A stretch of DNA of 64,000 nt from Planctomycetaceae bacterium (GCA_019636285.1 JAHBXV010000016.1:1-64000), one strand, 5' to 3'. Shown: positions 35,885 through 44,647, counted from the stretch's first letter. Program-made: numbers and translations. The notes: generated by a model not told the origin, from the sequence alone.

Positions 35885-36865
35885 CTAGAAATCGCCGATC
35901 GTCTTTCCGTCGGCAATCCGATTGAGCGGATGAAAGACGTTCGTGAAGTCCGAGTTGTCGCTGATGAACCGGACAGCGCCATCACCCATCAGGAAGTGAG
36001 CACCCCCGGTGTGTTCGCTGCCGTAGCCCCACGCGTATTGCAGTGCAGGCGCTGTCGTCGAGCCGCCCGCCGTGCATGGCGGCCGGTTATAGGGAGCATT
36101 GATGTGGTAACACGCGTTGGGTGTATAACCGTGACAGCACGTATGGACACCGGCCCCCCAGTACGGTCCGTACGAAGAGCTGGTCTTGCCAAGCTGGCGT
36201 GATTCGCCAACCGCGATCGTGTTGCTCAGGCCATCTTTGACGTCGCCCAAGCGGGCGGAACCATTATTCCCGAACATCCCGATAGCGGTGTTGCCGCGAT
36301 AATTCGCGTAAGACGCACTGTAATCCGTGTAGTCGCCCGTCGCGAACAGCATGTTCGATCGACGGACGCGGTTTCGCTCGTAGAAGTCGGCTGGATTATT
36401 CGCGCCGGAGGTCACTTCCTGTCCACCCGCGGGATCGGACGGGCAAAGAAAGATCGTCACATTTTGCGAATAGACCGGCTGATTCGCCGTGCTCGTCGTC
36501 ACGCCTCCCGCGAGCGGACGTGTATAGGGGTTCGAGATGCTCGAAGGCAGGCTGAAGTTGTACTGGTTGTACAGCGGAGACTGATCCATGTACGGCAACA
36601 GCAGCACCCAGCCAGTCGTGTTCAATACGACGGGTTCGGCACTGTGTCGGCCCGAACCAATGATCGCCGGCGGCAATACGTTGTGCGTGTCGTGGTAGTT
36701 GTGCAGTGCCAGGCCGATCTGCTTGAAGTTGTTCTTGCACTGTGTCCGCCGCGCCGCCTCGCGCGCCTGCTGGACTGCCGGAAGCAGCAGCGCAATCAGA
36801 ATCGCGATGATCGCGATCACCACGAGCAATTCAATGAGCGTGAAACCTGACCGAACTCGGCGCAT
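35885..36865 (-). CDS. DUF1559 pilin-like protein
   Basis: 326 residues. The N-terminus RSGFTLIELLVVIAIIAILI is a type IV pilin-like prepilin signal and helix with cleavage before F; it continues LLPAVQQAREAARRTQCKNN, the DUF1559 start. C-terminal signature HTGGAHFLMGDGAVRF and ending ADGKTIGDF. The middle is Cys/Tyr/Asn-rich (CCHGYTPNACYHINAPYN), probably an extracellular beta domain. The lipoprotein at 35783-35283 follows it. Confidence 0.94.
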   Translation of the reverse strand: MRRVRSGFTLIELLVVIAIIAILIALLLPAVQQAREAARRTQCKNNFKQIGLALHNYHDTHNVLPPAIIGSGRHSAEPVVLNTTGWVLLLPYMDQSPLYNQYNFSLPSSISNPYTRPLAGGVTTSTANQPVYSQNVTIFLCPSDPAGGQEVTSGANNPADFYERNRVRRSNMLFATGDYTDYSASYANYRGNTAIGMFGNNGSARLGDVKDGLSNTIAVGESRQLGKTSSSYGPYWGAGVHTCCHGYTPNACYHINAPYNRPPCTAGGSTTAPALQYAWGYGSEHTGGAHFLMGDGAVRFISDNSDFTNVFHPLNRIADGKTIGDF

Positions 36866-37229
36866 GGTGGAGACTCCGTCGAAAACATCTTAAGAGAGAA
36901 TTGACGAATGCCAAAAACAGAACAGCTCGGCTGCGGCAAATGAATTCCACAGTCGAGCCCAATAAGCCGATACGCGCCGCAAAACGAATGCCGTATCGCA
37001 AGATTTGGCCCGTGCCCGCTAAATCGCCTGCTTTCGAGGGCAAGACATCTCGACGGCGTGGTGAGAGCTTTCAGCAATTCAAGACCTCTGTGCCGCAAAA
37101 TGCGACAACGCTGCGCAAGATTTCTGCTGTCATGAGTGACTGCTTTGGTTGAGCAGCACGGATGGCGACAGGTTTCAAAGAACTGCATGCCTGTCCCCGT
37201 CTTGCTAACCACCAACTACTAACCACCAA
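36866..37229. other. intergenic region between DUF1559 cassettes
   Basis: 364 nt. ACTAACCACCAACTAC repeats lie at 37204-37236, overlapping the end of the next lipoprotein gene. The rest is AT-richer and should contain the promoter of the DUF1559 gene; nothing specific seen. Confidence 0.4.
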
Positions 37230-37697
37230 CTACTTCTTCAACTCCAACCTAATATCCCCCTCGGCCGCCGGAATCTGAGCCGACAGCACGGTCTCATCCA
37301 GGCTGCTGTACTTAGGCGGCAACGCTTCCACCGCCCCCATGTCCGCCGGGGGAATGTTGGGATCGGGAACGATCGGCTTCCCCTGCCCATCGACCAGGTG
37401 GCTCACCACCACCTTGTAAGTCCCGGCCGGCGCGCCCACCGGGCCGCGCGGATGCTGCAGCTCGAATCGCCCCGACTCGTTCGTGATTCCCGAACATTCA
37501 ATCCCCTTGGTATCCCCCGAAGGAAAGAACATGACCATGGCATTCGGCAGCGGATCACCGTTCAGGGTGACCGTTCCAAAAACAAGCTCCGTCTCGGGAA
37601 TCGGCGGTTCACTGGCCCCAAAACAACCAGCCAGCACGAACGGGACAAGACACAGCGTGAAGCGAGACAATCGAGCGCGAATCGCAGTCTGTAACAT
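37230..37697 (-). CDS. small transthyretin-like lipoprotein, third cassette
   Basis: 155 residues from ATG 37697 (a TTG four codons upstream is possible). Lipobox VLAGCFG after FTLCLVPF. Beta-sandwich strings VFGTVTLNGDPLPNAMVMFFP, SGRFELQHPRGPVGAPAGTY and KVVVSHLVDG are close in plan to the other two lipoproteins. It lies 288 nt downstream of the DUF1559 gene at 38924-37986, with a TTAGCC-family repeat between. Confidence 0.88.
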   Translation of the reverse strand: MLQTAIRARLSRFTLCLVPFVLAGCFGASEPPIPETELVFGTVTLNGDPLPNAMVMFFPSGDTKGIECSGITNESGRFELQHPRGPVGAPAGTYKVVVSHLVDGQGKPIVPDPNIPPADMGAVEALPPKYSSLDETVLSAQIPAAEGDIRLELKK

Positions 37698-37873
37698 CTT
37701 GGCATTCAATCCGGAAAAATCTGGAACACGATCTTGGAAACTTGCTCCAACGTCATCACGGGGAGCACTCGAACTACAAAACTCAAAATGGCGATTGGCC
37801 GGGCGACTTCATCCGCCCGGCCAATTGCACGAAATGCTTATCTCTCCACTTCTTCGCGACCCTCATTCACCCC

Positions 37874-37899
37874 TTAGCCGCGCCCCAGCGGGAAGCGCT
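37874..37899 (+). repeat. short dispersed repeat TTAGCCGCGACCC family, copy 5
   Basis: TTAGCCGCGCCCC then AGCGGGAAGCGCT; most like copy 4. It separates the DUF1559 gene from its lipoprotein. Confidence 0.75.
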
Positions 37900-37985
37900 G
37901 CCTTCCCCCACTCACCCCCTCCCTGCGTCGCCCCCTCGTTCAAAAGGGCCGTCGCCCGGCTCTCATCCTTCAGCTTTCCGCTCGA

Positions 37986-38924
37986 CTAGAACTCACCCAG
38001 CACGTTGCCATCGCCCATGTAGGCGAGGCGCTGTCGCGTGACGGTGTCGATGTTCTCGGAAAGGAAGCGGACCGACCCGTCGGCGATCAGGATATGGATG
38101 CCTCCAGTATGCAGGCTTCCCGATCGTGACCAGCTACCCAGGCGTCCCGGAATCGTCGGCTGTCCGGTCCAGGTCCAGTCATTGATCCGCTGGCCCACCA
38201 GGTCCACGCCCGGCATCACCCAGCCGCGATAGCCCCACGCGGCCGTTCGCCCGTTGTAGACCATCAGTGTCGTCTCGGCCATTGCGACCGTGTTGCTCGA
38301 CCCATCGGTAATGTCGGCCATCCGGCATTTGCTCGCCTCGCCGAACATCCGCCGCGTGGTGCTCGCCGTCGCGGCCCAGTTCTCGCAGGTGTTGTAGAAC
38401 GGTGCGGCCGAGAAATCGTAGCAGGTCTTGGCTCCACCGGTCCCCGTGTTGGTGGCCGAAATGCCGTAGTGGGCGGTGGTCTCTGGATGCACGGTGATAC
38501 CCGGATCCGACGGGCACAGAAACGCCGTGATTGGCCTCTTGACGGCGTCCGCATTGCCCACGGTCGTTGGATCATTCGTCGCCGCGCCCGTTGCCATCGA
38601 CACATAGGTCGAGAACGCCACGCTGAAATTCATCGTGTTGTACAACGGCGCCTGATCGATCATCGGCAGCAGAAACGCCAGCCCATTGGTGTTGAGCAAC
38701 GGCGTCGTGCAGCGCCCTACCGATGACGGCGGAAACACGCTGGCCGTGTCATGATAATTGTGAAGCGCCAGGCCAAGCTGCTTGAGGTTGTTTCGGCACT
38801 GCGTCCGCCGTGCCGCCTCCCGCGCCTGCTGGACAGCCGGCAGCAACAGGGCAATCAGAATCGCGATAATTGCAATCACGACGAGCAATTCAATGAGCGT
38901 AAAACCTGACCGAACGCGGCGCAT
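37986..38924 (-). CDS. DUF1559 pilin-like protein
   Basis: 312 residues. The first ~45 residues are nearly identical to those of 35885-36865 (RSGFTLIELLVVIAIIAILI and so on), then the proteins diverge. Signature GGIHILIADGSVRFLSEN and end MGDGNVLGEF. The shared N-terminus and divergent rest suggest a recently expanded family with one export route and variable extracellular domains. Confidence 0.94.
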   Translation of the reverse strand: MRRVRSGFTLIELLVVIAIIAILIALLLPAVQQAREAARRTQCRNNLKQLGLALHNYHDTASVFPPSSVGRCTTPLLNTNGLAFLLPMIDQAPLYNTMNFSVAFSTYVSMATGAATNDPTTVGNADAVKRPITAFLCPSDPGITVHPETTAHYGISATNTGTGGAKTCYDFSAAPFYNTCENWAATASTTRRMFGEASKCRMADITDGSSNTVAMAETTLMVYNGRTAAWGYRGWVMPGVDLVGQRINDWTWTGQPTIPGRLGSWSRSGSLHTGGIHILIADGSVRFLSENIDTVTRQRLAYMGDGNVLGEF

Positions 38925-39240
38925 TCAAGGCTCCTGGTATCAGAAAGACACGGTGAGAAAAGGAAAAGAAGAAAATCACAGACCCGACCACCCATGCAGA
39001 ACCAATGCCGAGACGTGGAATTCGTGAATTCCCGATTCATTGTTCGTGAAGACACGCACTGAAATGGGTGGTGCCACCATTGTGTGCCTAAAATATGTGC
39101 ATGTCTACACATAAATCAGGCGTTCTCCCCGGGATGGGGGTTTGCGAATTCCTGGAAAGATATTGCGGCCGGTACCGCAGCGCCTGACGATGGGTAGCCG
39201 ATCAGGTTTTCCCCGACCTCTCGCCACATCGAGCCGCCGC
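38925..39240. other. AT-richer divergent intergenic region
   Basis: 316 nt between a DUF1559 gene (minus) and PhoD (plus). Contains the palindrome GGAATTC-GT-GAATTCC (~39014) and the AT-rich stretch AAAATATGTGCATGTCTACA (~39090). Both promoters should be here; no known operator recognised. Confidence 0.4.
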
Positions 39241-40953
39241 ATGTCTTTCACCCGTCGACAGTTCCTTCGCCGAGCATCCGGCGGAATTCTCATCCCGGCG
39301 GTTGCCAGTTGCTGGGCGGAACGGACCGAAGCGTCGTCCGCTGCCCCTCCCGAGTCGGTGTTTCCCCTGTCGGTCGCCTCCGGAGATCCGTCCCCCATGG
39401 GGGTGATCCTCTGGACCTATCTGTCCCCGGAGGTCCGCGTACCGAACGGCACGCTGGTGGTTCAGGTGGCGGTTGACCCCGCACTCATCGACTTGGTCGC
39501 CGAGTTCGAAGTCCCCCAGGAGACCCTCGCAGCCGAAACCGACGGAACCGTTCGCATCTCGCTCGATGGTTGGCTTTCTTCGGGACAGACGTATTACTAC
39601 CGCTTTGTGTACGAGGGGGTAGCCAGCCGGGTCGGTCGCTGCCGCACCCTCCCTCCTTCCGGAGCCGCGATTTCCCGGCTGACGTTCGGCGTCGTTACCT
39701 GCCAGGACTTCACCAACGGCTACTATGGCGCGCTGTCGCGGCTCGCCGACCGGAATGTCGATTTCGTCGTCCATCTGGGTGACTTCATCTACGAAACCGT
39801 TGGCGATCCGTCATTTCAGTCCCTCCCGTTCCCGGATCGCCGCATCGTCCTCCCCAGCGGGCAGGTCGCCGCGATGGGCCTCGAAGATTACCGCTTCCTC
39901 TATCGCCAGTACCGGTCCGATCCGCTGCTGCAAAAGCTCCTCGAACGCCACACGCTGATCGCCATCTGGGACGACCACGAGACGGCCAACGACTGCTACT
40001 GGGACTACACGCGCGATACTCTTGGCGCTCCCGATCATCCCCTCTCGTCCAACGGCGGCGACCCGGCGCGGCTGCGGCAGCTCAAGCTCGACGCCATGCG
40101 CGCCTGGAGCGAATACCTGCCGACAGCCATGGCTCCCGATCCCTCGGCGACCCACCCGTTTGACTACTTCCAGATCTATCGCCAGTTCCGCTTCGGTTCG
40201 CTCGTCGACCTGTTCATGACCGACGAGCGCACCTATCGCAGCCCGCATCCGTGCGGCGAAGACGAACGCCTCGCGTCGACCGGCTGCTTCCAGCAACTGC
40301 TTCCCTCGCAAACCATGCTGGGAACCCGGCAGCGCAACTGGCTGATCGCGGGGATGTCCCGATCCGCCGCCCGCTGGAAGGTCTGGGGAAACAGCGTCTT
40401 TCAGGGCGCCCTCAAACTGGGGCGAACCCGCTGGGCCGACGTCTACGCCAGTACCGATGCCTGGGACGGCTACGAAGGCGAACGCGCGATCATCATGCGC
40501 GCTCTCAAACGGGCCGGAGTGAAAAACCTGGTCGCTCTCACCGGCGACCTGCACACTTACATGGCATCGCTGCTGAAGATCAGCTATGCCGACCGCGACA
40601 ACACGAATGTCGAGAACCTCGTCGGTGTCGAGTTCATGACCCCTGCTGTCACCTCCTCAAACATTCGCGACCTGCTCAGCAACCTTTCATCCGACCTCTC
40701 CATCGCCGCCCGCAAGGCAAAGCTCGAATTGTCGCCGAATCTCATCGAGAAAGTCGTCCTCCAGACCAATCCGCACATCCACTTCTTCAACAGCGACTTC
40801 TGGGGCTACTCGACCGTCGAATTCACCCCTCAGCACTGCACCTACACGGCCTATCAAGTCGACAAAACCACCAACTCGGCGCTGGCCGCCGAAACGGTTC
40901 TCCGCCAGATTCGGACCCCCGTCGACAGGCCCAGCTTCATCGACCTCGTCTGA
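39241..40953 (+). CDS. phoD: PhoD-type alkaline phosphatase, Tat-exported
   Basis: 570 residues from ATG 39241, placing the Tat signal FTRRQFLRRAS at residues 3-13. N-terminal Ig-like PhoD_N domain (FPLSVASGDPSPMGVILWT..), then the phosphatase domain: VVTCQDFTNGYYGAL, FVVHLGDFIYE, IWDDHETANDCYWDY, VWGNSVFQGAL and VALTGDLHTYMAS. These supply Fe/Ca ligands of the PhoD family. It hydrolyses phosphomonoesters or diesters outside the cytoplasm. A second exported phosphatase lies at 16.1-17.4 kb. Confidence 0.92.
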   Translation: MSFTRRQFLRRASGGILIPAVASCWAERTEASSAAPPESVFPLSVASGDPSPMGVILWTYLSPEVRVPNGTLVVQVAVDPALIDLVAEFEVPQETLAAETDGTVRISLDGWLSSGQTYYYRFVYEGVASRVGRCRTLPPSGAAISRLTFGVVTCQDFTNGYYGALSRLADRNVDFVVHLGDFIYETVGDPSFQSLPFPDRRIVLPSGQVAAMGLEDYRFLYRQYRSDPLLQKLLERHTLIAIWDDHETANDCYWDYTRDTLGAPDHPLSSNGGDPARLRQLKLDAMRAWSEYLPTAMAPDPSATHPFDYFQIYRQFRFGSLVDLFMTDERTYRSPHPCGEDERLASTGCFQQLLPSQTMLGTRQRNWLIAGMSRSAARWKVWGNSVFQGALKLGRTRWADVYASTDAWDGYEGERAIIMRALKRAGVKNLVALTGDLHTYMASLLKISYADRDNTNVENLVGVEFMTPAVTSSNIRDLLSNLSSDLSIAARKAKLELSPNLIEKVVLQTNPHIHFFNSDFWGYSTVEFTPQHCTYTAYQVDKTTNSALAAETVLRQIRTPVDRPSFIDLV

Positions 40954-41092
40954 TCCCCATGAAAAGCCGCCGACGCTGTCGGCGGTCTTCCTTCCATCGC
41001 TGGCGAACCCGCGGCCCTTCCGGTTAGAACCAACGGGCGGTGCCGGGAACCGGCGCGTCTTTGGATCGACTTCTTCGCGAGACTGGCTTCCC

Positions 41093-42349
41093 ATGTTGAC
41101 ACTGGAACGCTTCACCTTCGGCGTCGGCGACCGCTTTGCTCACCAGGCTTCGGCTCAACTGGCGGCTTTCGAGAAAACGGCCGCTCTCGGCGTCGATGTG
41201 ATTCCCGTCTGGAACAAATCCAACCGCGAGCACACGTTCGTTGGCTCCGAACCGCAGAGCGTTCACGATGCGGCCGCGGCTGCGGTTCGCGCGCAGGGGT
41301 GGACCAGGCCCTGGCATGTCGACGCCGACCATATCCGGCTCGACACGGTCGATCGGTTCCTCACCTGTTCCGATTTCTTCACGATCGACGTCGCCGACAG
41401 CATTGGCCAGCCCCCCAGCGATGCCCATGTCGACGTCTTTCTCAGACGGCATCCCGAGTTGCAGGGGCGGATCGAGATTCCCGGGATCGACCAACCGTTC
41501 GAGGTCACCCCGGAACGGCTGGCCGGAACGGTGCGCAAATATCTGGCAGCCGTCGAAGAGGCGGGCCGCATCGCGCGACACATCGCCGTTCGAAAAGGGG
41601 GCAGCGAGCGGTTTATCGCTGAAGTCTCGATGGACGAAACCGACGCGCCGCAGACTCCGCCGGAACTCTTGATGATCCTGGCGATGCTGGCGGACGAAGG
41701 GGTGCAGGTGCAGACGATCGCCCCCAAGTTCACCGGCCGGTTTAACAAGGGGGTCGATTATGTCGGCGATCTTGAGCAGTTTGACCGCGAGTTTCGGGAT
41801 GACCTGGCGGTGATCGCGCATGCCGTTCGGCAATACGGGCTGCCGGTGAATCTGAAGCTGAGCGTCCATAGCGGGAGCGACAAGTTTTCGTTGTATCCCC
41901 TTATCCGGAAGGCGATGCGCGACACCGGGGCGGGGCTGCATTTGAAGACGGCCGGGACGACGTGGCTGGAAGAGATTATCGGTCTCGCGGAAGCCGGGGG
42001 GGATGGACTGGAACTGGTGCGCGAGATTTACGCTTACGCGTGGGAGCACATCGACGAGTTCTGTGCCCCGTACGCCGCGGTGATCGACATCGATCGCAAG
42101 AAGCTGCCGGACCCGACGGCGTTTAACTACTTCACGGGCGACGACGTCGCGCAGGCGGTGCGGCATATTCCGACCAACCCGGCCTTCAACGCGCACATCC
42201 GCCAGTTGCTGCATGTTTCGTTTAAGGTGGCGGCTAAGCAGGGGGACCGGTATTACGACCTCCTGAAGGCGAACTCCGAGATCGTCGGGAAGAACGTCAC
42301 CGAGAACATCTTTGATCGCCATATGCGTCCGCTGTTTCTGGACGCCTGA
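41093..42349 (+). CDS. uxaE: tagaturonate/fructuronate epimerase family protein (UxaE)
   Basis: 418 residues of the UxaE family: FGVGDRFAHQASAQL, PVWNKSNREHTFVGSEP, WHVDADHIRLDTVDRF, FIAEVSMDETDAPQTPPELL, TIAPKFTGRFNKGVDYVGD, LKLSVHSGSDKFSLYPLI and GAGLHLKTAGTTWLEE. Known members interconvert D-fructuronate and D-tagaturonate in hexuronate catabolism; metal ligands are among the D/H/E residues of these strings. Followed by an aldo/keto reductase and a lactonase-like gene. The compositional switch of the window falls inside this gene (about 41.5 kb). Confidence 0.88.
   Translation: MLTLERFTFGVGDRFAHQASAQLAAFEKTAALGVDVIPVWNKSNREHTFVGSEPQSVHDAAAAAVRAQGWTRPWHVDADHIRLDTVDRFLTCSDFFTIDVADSIGQPPSDAHVDVFLRRHPELQGRIEIPGIDQPFEVTPERLAGTVRKYLAAVEEAGRIARHIAVRKGGSERFIAEVSMDETDAPQTPPELLMILAMLADEGVQVQTIAPKFTGRFNKGVDYVGDLEQFDREFRDDLAVIAHAVRQYGLPVNLKLSVHSGSDKFSLYPLIRKAMRDTGAGLHLKTAGTTWLEEIIGLAEAGGDGLELVREIYAYAWEHIDEFCAPYAAVIDIDRKKLPDPTAFNYFTGDDVAQAVRHIPTNPAFNAHIRQLLHVSFKVAAKQGDRYYDLLKANSEIVGKNVTENIFDRHMRPLFLDA
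41400..41700. other. base-composition polarity switch (possible replication-origin or inversion point)
   Basis: By counting C and G on the + strand per 60 nt, lines up to about 41.46 kb are C-rich or balanced (for example 23 C to 14 G at 41401) and lines from about 41.52 kb are G-rich (14 C to 21 G at 41581). The trend holds across the window regardless of gene strand. Several repeat families invert across it. No DnaA-box cluster was recognised. Confidence 0.4.
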
Positions 42350-42385
42350 TTCCGATCCTTTCCTTGCACCTTGAGAGCCATCACC

Positions 42386-43321
42386 GTGATTCCGACTCGC
42401 CGTCTTGGGTCGACCGACCTGGAGTTGCCGATCCTTGGGTTTGGGGCCTCTTCGCTGGGGCAGGAGTTTCGCAAGGTCCGGCTCGACGAAGCACTCGAGA
42501 GCGTGCAGGTCGCGCTGGAGTGCGGGCTGAACTTCATCGATACGTCTCCCTTCTATGGCCGGGGGATGAGCGAGGTGCTGCTCGGCATTGCCCTCCGCGA
42601 TGTCCCTCGCGACTCCTATACGCTGTGTACCAAGCTCGGCCGTTATGACCTGGGGCACTTCGACTTTTCGGCGAGGCGCGTCGCCGAGAGTGTCGATGTT
42701 TCGCTGCATCGGCTGGGGACCGACCATCTCGACATTATCCTCTGCCACGACATCGAATTCGTCCCGATGCAGCAGATTGTCGACGAGACCATCCCCGCCT
42801 TGCGGCGTATCCAGCAGCAGGGGAAGGTTCGTTACATCGGGGTCAGCGGGTATCCGCAGAAGATCTTCCGGTTCATCTGCGACCAGACCGACATCGACTG
42901 CGTCCTCAGCTACAACCAGTACACGCTCCAGAACGCGCGGTTCGCCGAGGAGTCGGTTCCTTACCTGAAGGCGAAGGGGGTCGGCATCATGAACGCCGGT
43001 CCGTTCAGCGCCCGGCTGCTGACGAATGCTCCCCTGCCGGCGTGGCTCAAAGAGCCGGAAGAGGTTAAGGCCGCGGCTCGCCAGGCTGCCCAGTTGTGTC
43101 GCGATCGCGGGGTCGACATCGCCCAGCTCGCGTTGCAGTTCAGCCTGGCGAATCCCGAGATTGCGACGACGATCGCGGGGAGCGCCAACCCCGACAATAT
43201 CCGCAACTGGGCGAAGTGGGCGGTCGCCCCGCTCGACGAGCGACTGCTGCGGGAGGTGCTGGGGATTTTTGAGCCGGTTCATAATGTTGGGCATGTTGAG
43301 GGACTGGCTGAGAATAATTGA
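42386..43321 (+). CDS. aldo/keto reductase (L-fucose/L-galactose dehydrogenase-like)
   Basis: 311 residues from GTG 42386 (GAGAG upstream; a TTG 5 codons earlier is possible). AKR barrel motifs: RRLGSTDLELPILGFGASSLG, the catalytic tyrosine in NFIDTSPFYGRGMSE, the lysine in YTLCTKLGRY, and IILCHDIEF with the active-site His. The style fits L-galactose/L-fucose/D-threo-aldose dehydrogenases that oxidise the sugar to a lactone. It lies 36 nt after uxaE and upstream of a fuconolactonase-like hydrolase, so a lactone intermediate makes sense. Confidence 0.88.
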   Translation: MIPTRRLGSTDLELPILGFGASSLGQEFRKVRLDEALESVQVALECGLNFIDTSPFYGRGMSEVLLGIALRDVPRDSYTLCTKLGRYDLGHFDFSARRVAESVDVSLHRLGTDHLDIILCHDIEFVPMQQIVDETIPALRRIQQQGKVRYIGVSGYPQKIFRFICDQTDIDCVLSYNQYTLQNARFAEESVPYLKAKGVGIMNAGPFSARLLTNAPLPAWLKEPEEVKAAARQAAQLCRDRGVDIAQLALQFSLANPEIATTIAGSANPDNIRNWAKWAVAPLDERLLREVLGIFEPVHNVGHVEGLAENN

Positions 43322-43621
43322 ATGCGGTTGCGCGCGGAGGCGCGGGGGACGCAGAGAATTGATGAGGGGGGGACACGGAGAGGGGGAGATGGGGCGAGAG
43401 AGACGTTGTTAGTTGTCTCTCTGGGCCATCTTCTTTGTGTCTTTGTGGCTTGGTGAGGAAGACTTCTTGGGGATTGCTGGAGTCGTTTGATCCCACGGGA
43501 AGAGGAGGGGGCTCACGGAGGCGCGGAGGCACGGAGAGGAATGAAGAAGAAGAGTGAAGAAGAGGACGCGGGGATGGGGGGAGAGGGAGATGGGGCGATA
43601 AGAGGATAGGTCGGGGTTGGT
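43322..43621 (+). repeat. G/A-rich repeat-bearing intergenic region
   Basis: 300 nt. Contains CACGGAGGCGCGGAGGCACGG-type units (~43505-43535), GGGGGACACGGAGAGGGGG, and a CTTTGTGTCTTTGTGGCTTG stretch (~43433). Related units occur at 44466, 46183 and 50800-51030 in the same orientation, and in reverse complement at 24884 and 30790-30880 left of the polarity switch. Confidence 0.65.
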
Positions 43622-44452
43622 ATGCTTATTGATTCGCATCAGCATTTTTGGCGGTATTCGGTCGAGGGGTATCCCGGGATTTCGGAGGCGATGGGGCGGT
43701 TGCGGCGGGATTTTTTGCCTTTGGACCTGGAGCCTTTGTTGCGGGAGCAGGGAATCGCTGGGTCGATCGCCGTGCAGGCTCGGCAGTCTTTGGAGGAGAA
43801 TGAGTTTCTGCTGGGGCTGGCTGATGCGCATGATCTGGTCAAAGGGGTGGTTGGCTGGGTCGATCTGCGCGGCGAGCGGGCTGATGATGAGTTAGCCGCG
43901 TTTGCCTCTCACCCTAAGGCGGTGGGGGTGCGCCATGTGGCCCAGGATGAGCCGGACGACGGGTTTCTGGCGCGGCCGGAGTTTGTGCGGGGGGTGCAGA
44001 AACTCCTTACGCATGGCCTGGTTTACGACATTCTGATCTATGCCCGGCAGCTTCCGGCGGCGATCGAATTGGTGCGGCAGTGTCCGGATCAGCCGTTTGT
44101 GCTGGACCACATTGCCAAGCCGGATATTCGCGATCGGGAACTCGCGGTCTGGTCGGCCAACCTCCGCGAACTGGCCCGCTGTCCCAACGTCACCTGCAAG
44201 GTGTCCGGCATGGTGACGGAAGCCGCCTGGAGTGGCTGGCAACCAGACGATTTCCGTCCGTATCTCGATGTCGTTCTGGAAGCGTTTGGGGTCGACCGGT
44301 TGATGTACGGTTCCGACTGGCCGGTCTGCCTGTTGGCCGGGGAGTATGACGAGGTGATTGGCCTGGTGCGGGGGTTCTTCGCGGATGCTTCGCCGTCGGC
44401 GCGTGAGGCGATTTTTGGGGGGAATGCGTGTCGAGTGTACGGGTTGAGGTAG
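43622..44452 (+). CDS. amidohydrolase, L-fuconolactonase-like
   Basis: 276 residues. MLIDSHQHFW supplies the HxH metal ligands; VGWVDLRGE, GVRHVAQDEPD, PFVLDHIAKPDI, NVTCKVSGM and RLMYGSDWPVC (active-site Asp) are the landmarks of the COG3618 lactonase group that includes L-fuconolactonase and 4-sulfomuconolactonase. It probably hydrolyses the lactone made by the neighbouring aldo/keto reductase. Strongly G-biased codons on this strand. Confidence 0.87.
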   Translation: MLIDSHQHFWRYSVEGYPGISEAMGRLRRDFLPLDLEPLLREQGIAGSIAVQARQSLEENEFLLGLADAHDLVKGVVGWVDLRGERADDELAAFASHPKAVGVRHVAQDEPDDGFLARPEFVRGVQKLLTHGLVYDILIYARQLPAAIELVRQCPDQPFVLDHIAKPDIRDRELAVWSANLRELARCPNVTCKVSGMVTEAAWSGWQPDDFRPYLDVVLEAFGVDRLMYGSDWPVCLLAGEYDEVIGLVRGFFADASPSAREAIFGGNACRVYGLR

Positions 44453-44465
44453 TGAGAGGGTGGCT

Positions 44466-44592
44466 GAGAGGGGGCGACGCGGGGATGGGGTGAGGGGGAG
44501 ATGAAGAGTGGGGTTGGCTTGAGTGATTGTGATCTGGAGACTTCGGTGCCGGACTGGGGGATCGATTATCCCTGGGACGAGGGTCGTGTTTC
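44466..44592 (+). pseudogene. frameshifted 5' fragment of a DUF542 gene, left copy of a direct repeat
   Basis: Matches 46183-46304 with few differences, from a G-rich leader through the codons for SDCDLETSVPDW. One extra C in TTATCCCTGG (versus CATCCTGA in the intact copy) shifts the frame, and similarity fades after GTGTTTC. The intact DUF542 gene is at 46232-46450. The two copies bracket the ATPase gene. Confidence 0.75.
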
Positions 44593-44647
44593 TCCGGCGC
44601 AACTTCTTTTGCAGAAGATGGTTGAATTGGAGGAGCAAGAAAAGGTA

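Noticed and set aside
38925-39240. Replication origin in the AT-rich stretch near 39.1 kb
   Set aside because: CTACACATAAAT-like strings are not DnaA boxes by consensus, and the skew change lies about 2.4 kb away; kept only as part of the search region.
41024-43294. Very long open frame on the minus strand (about 756 codons) opposite uxaE and the aldo/keto reductase
   Set aside because: Antisense shadow of GC-rich genes; the plus-strand proteins have complete family motifs and ribosome sites.
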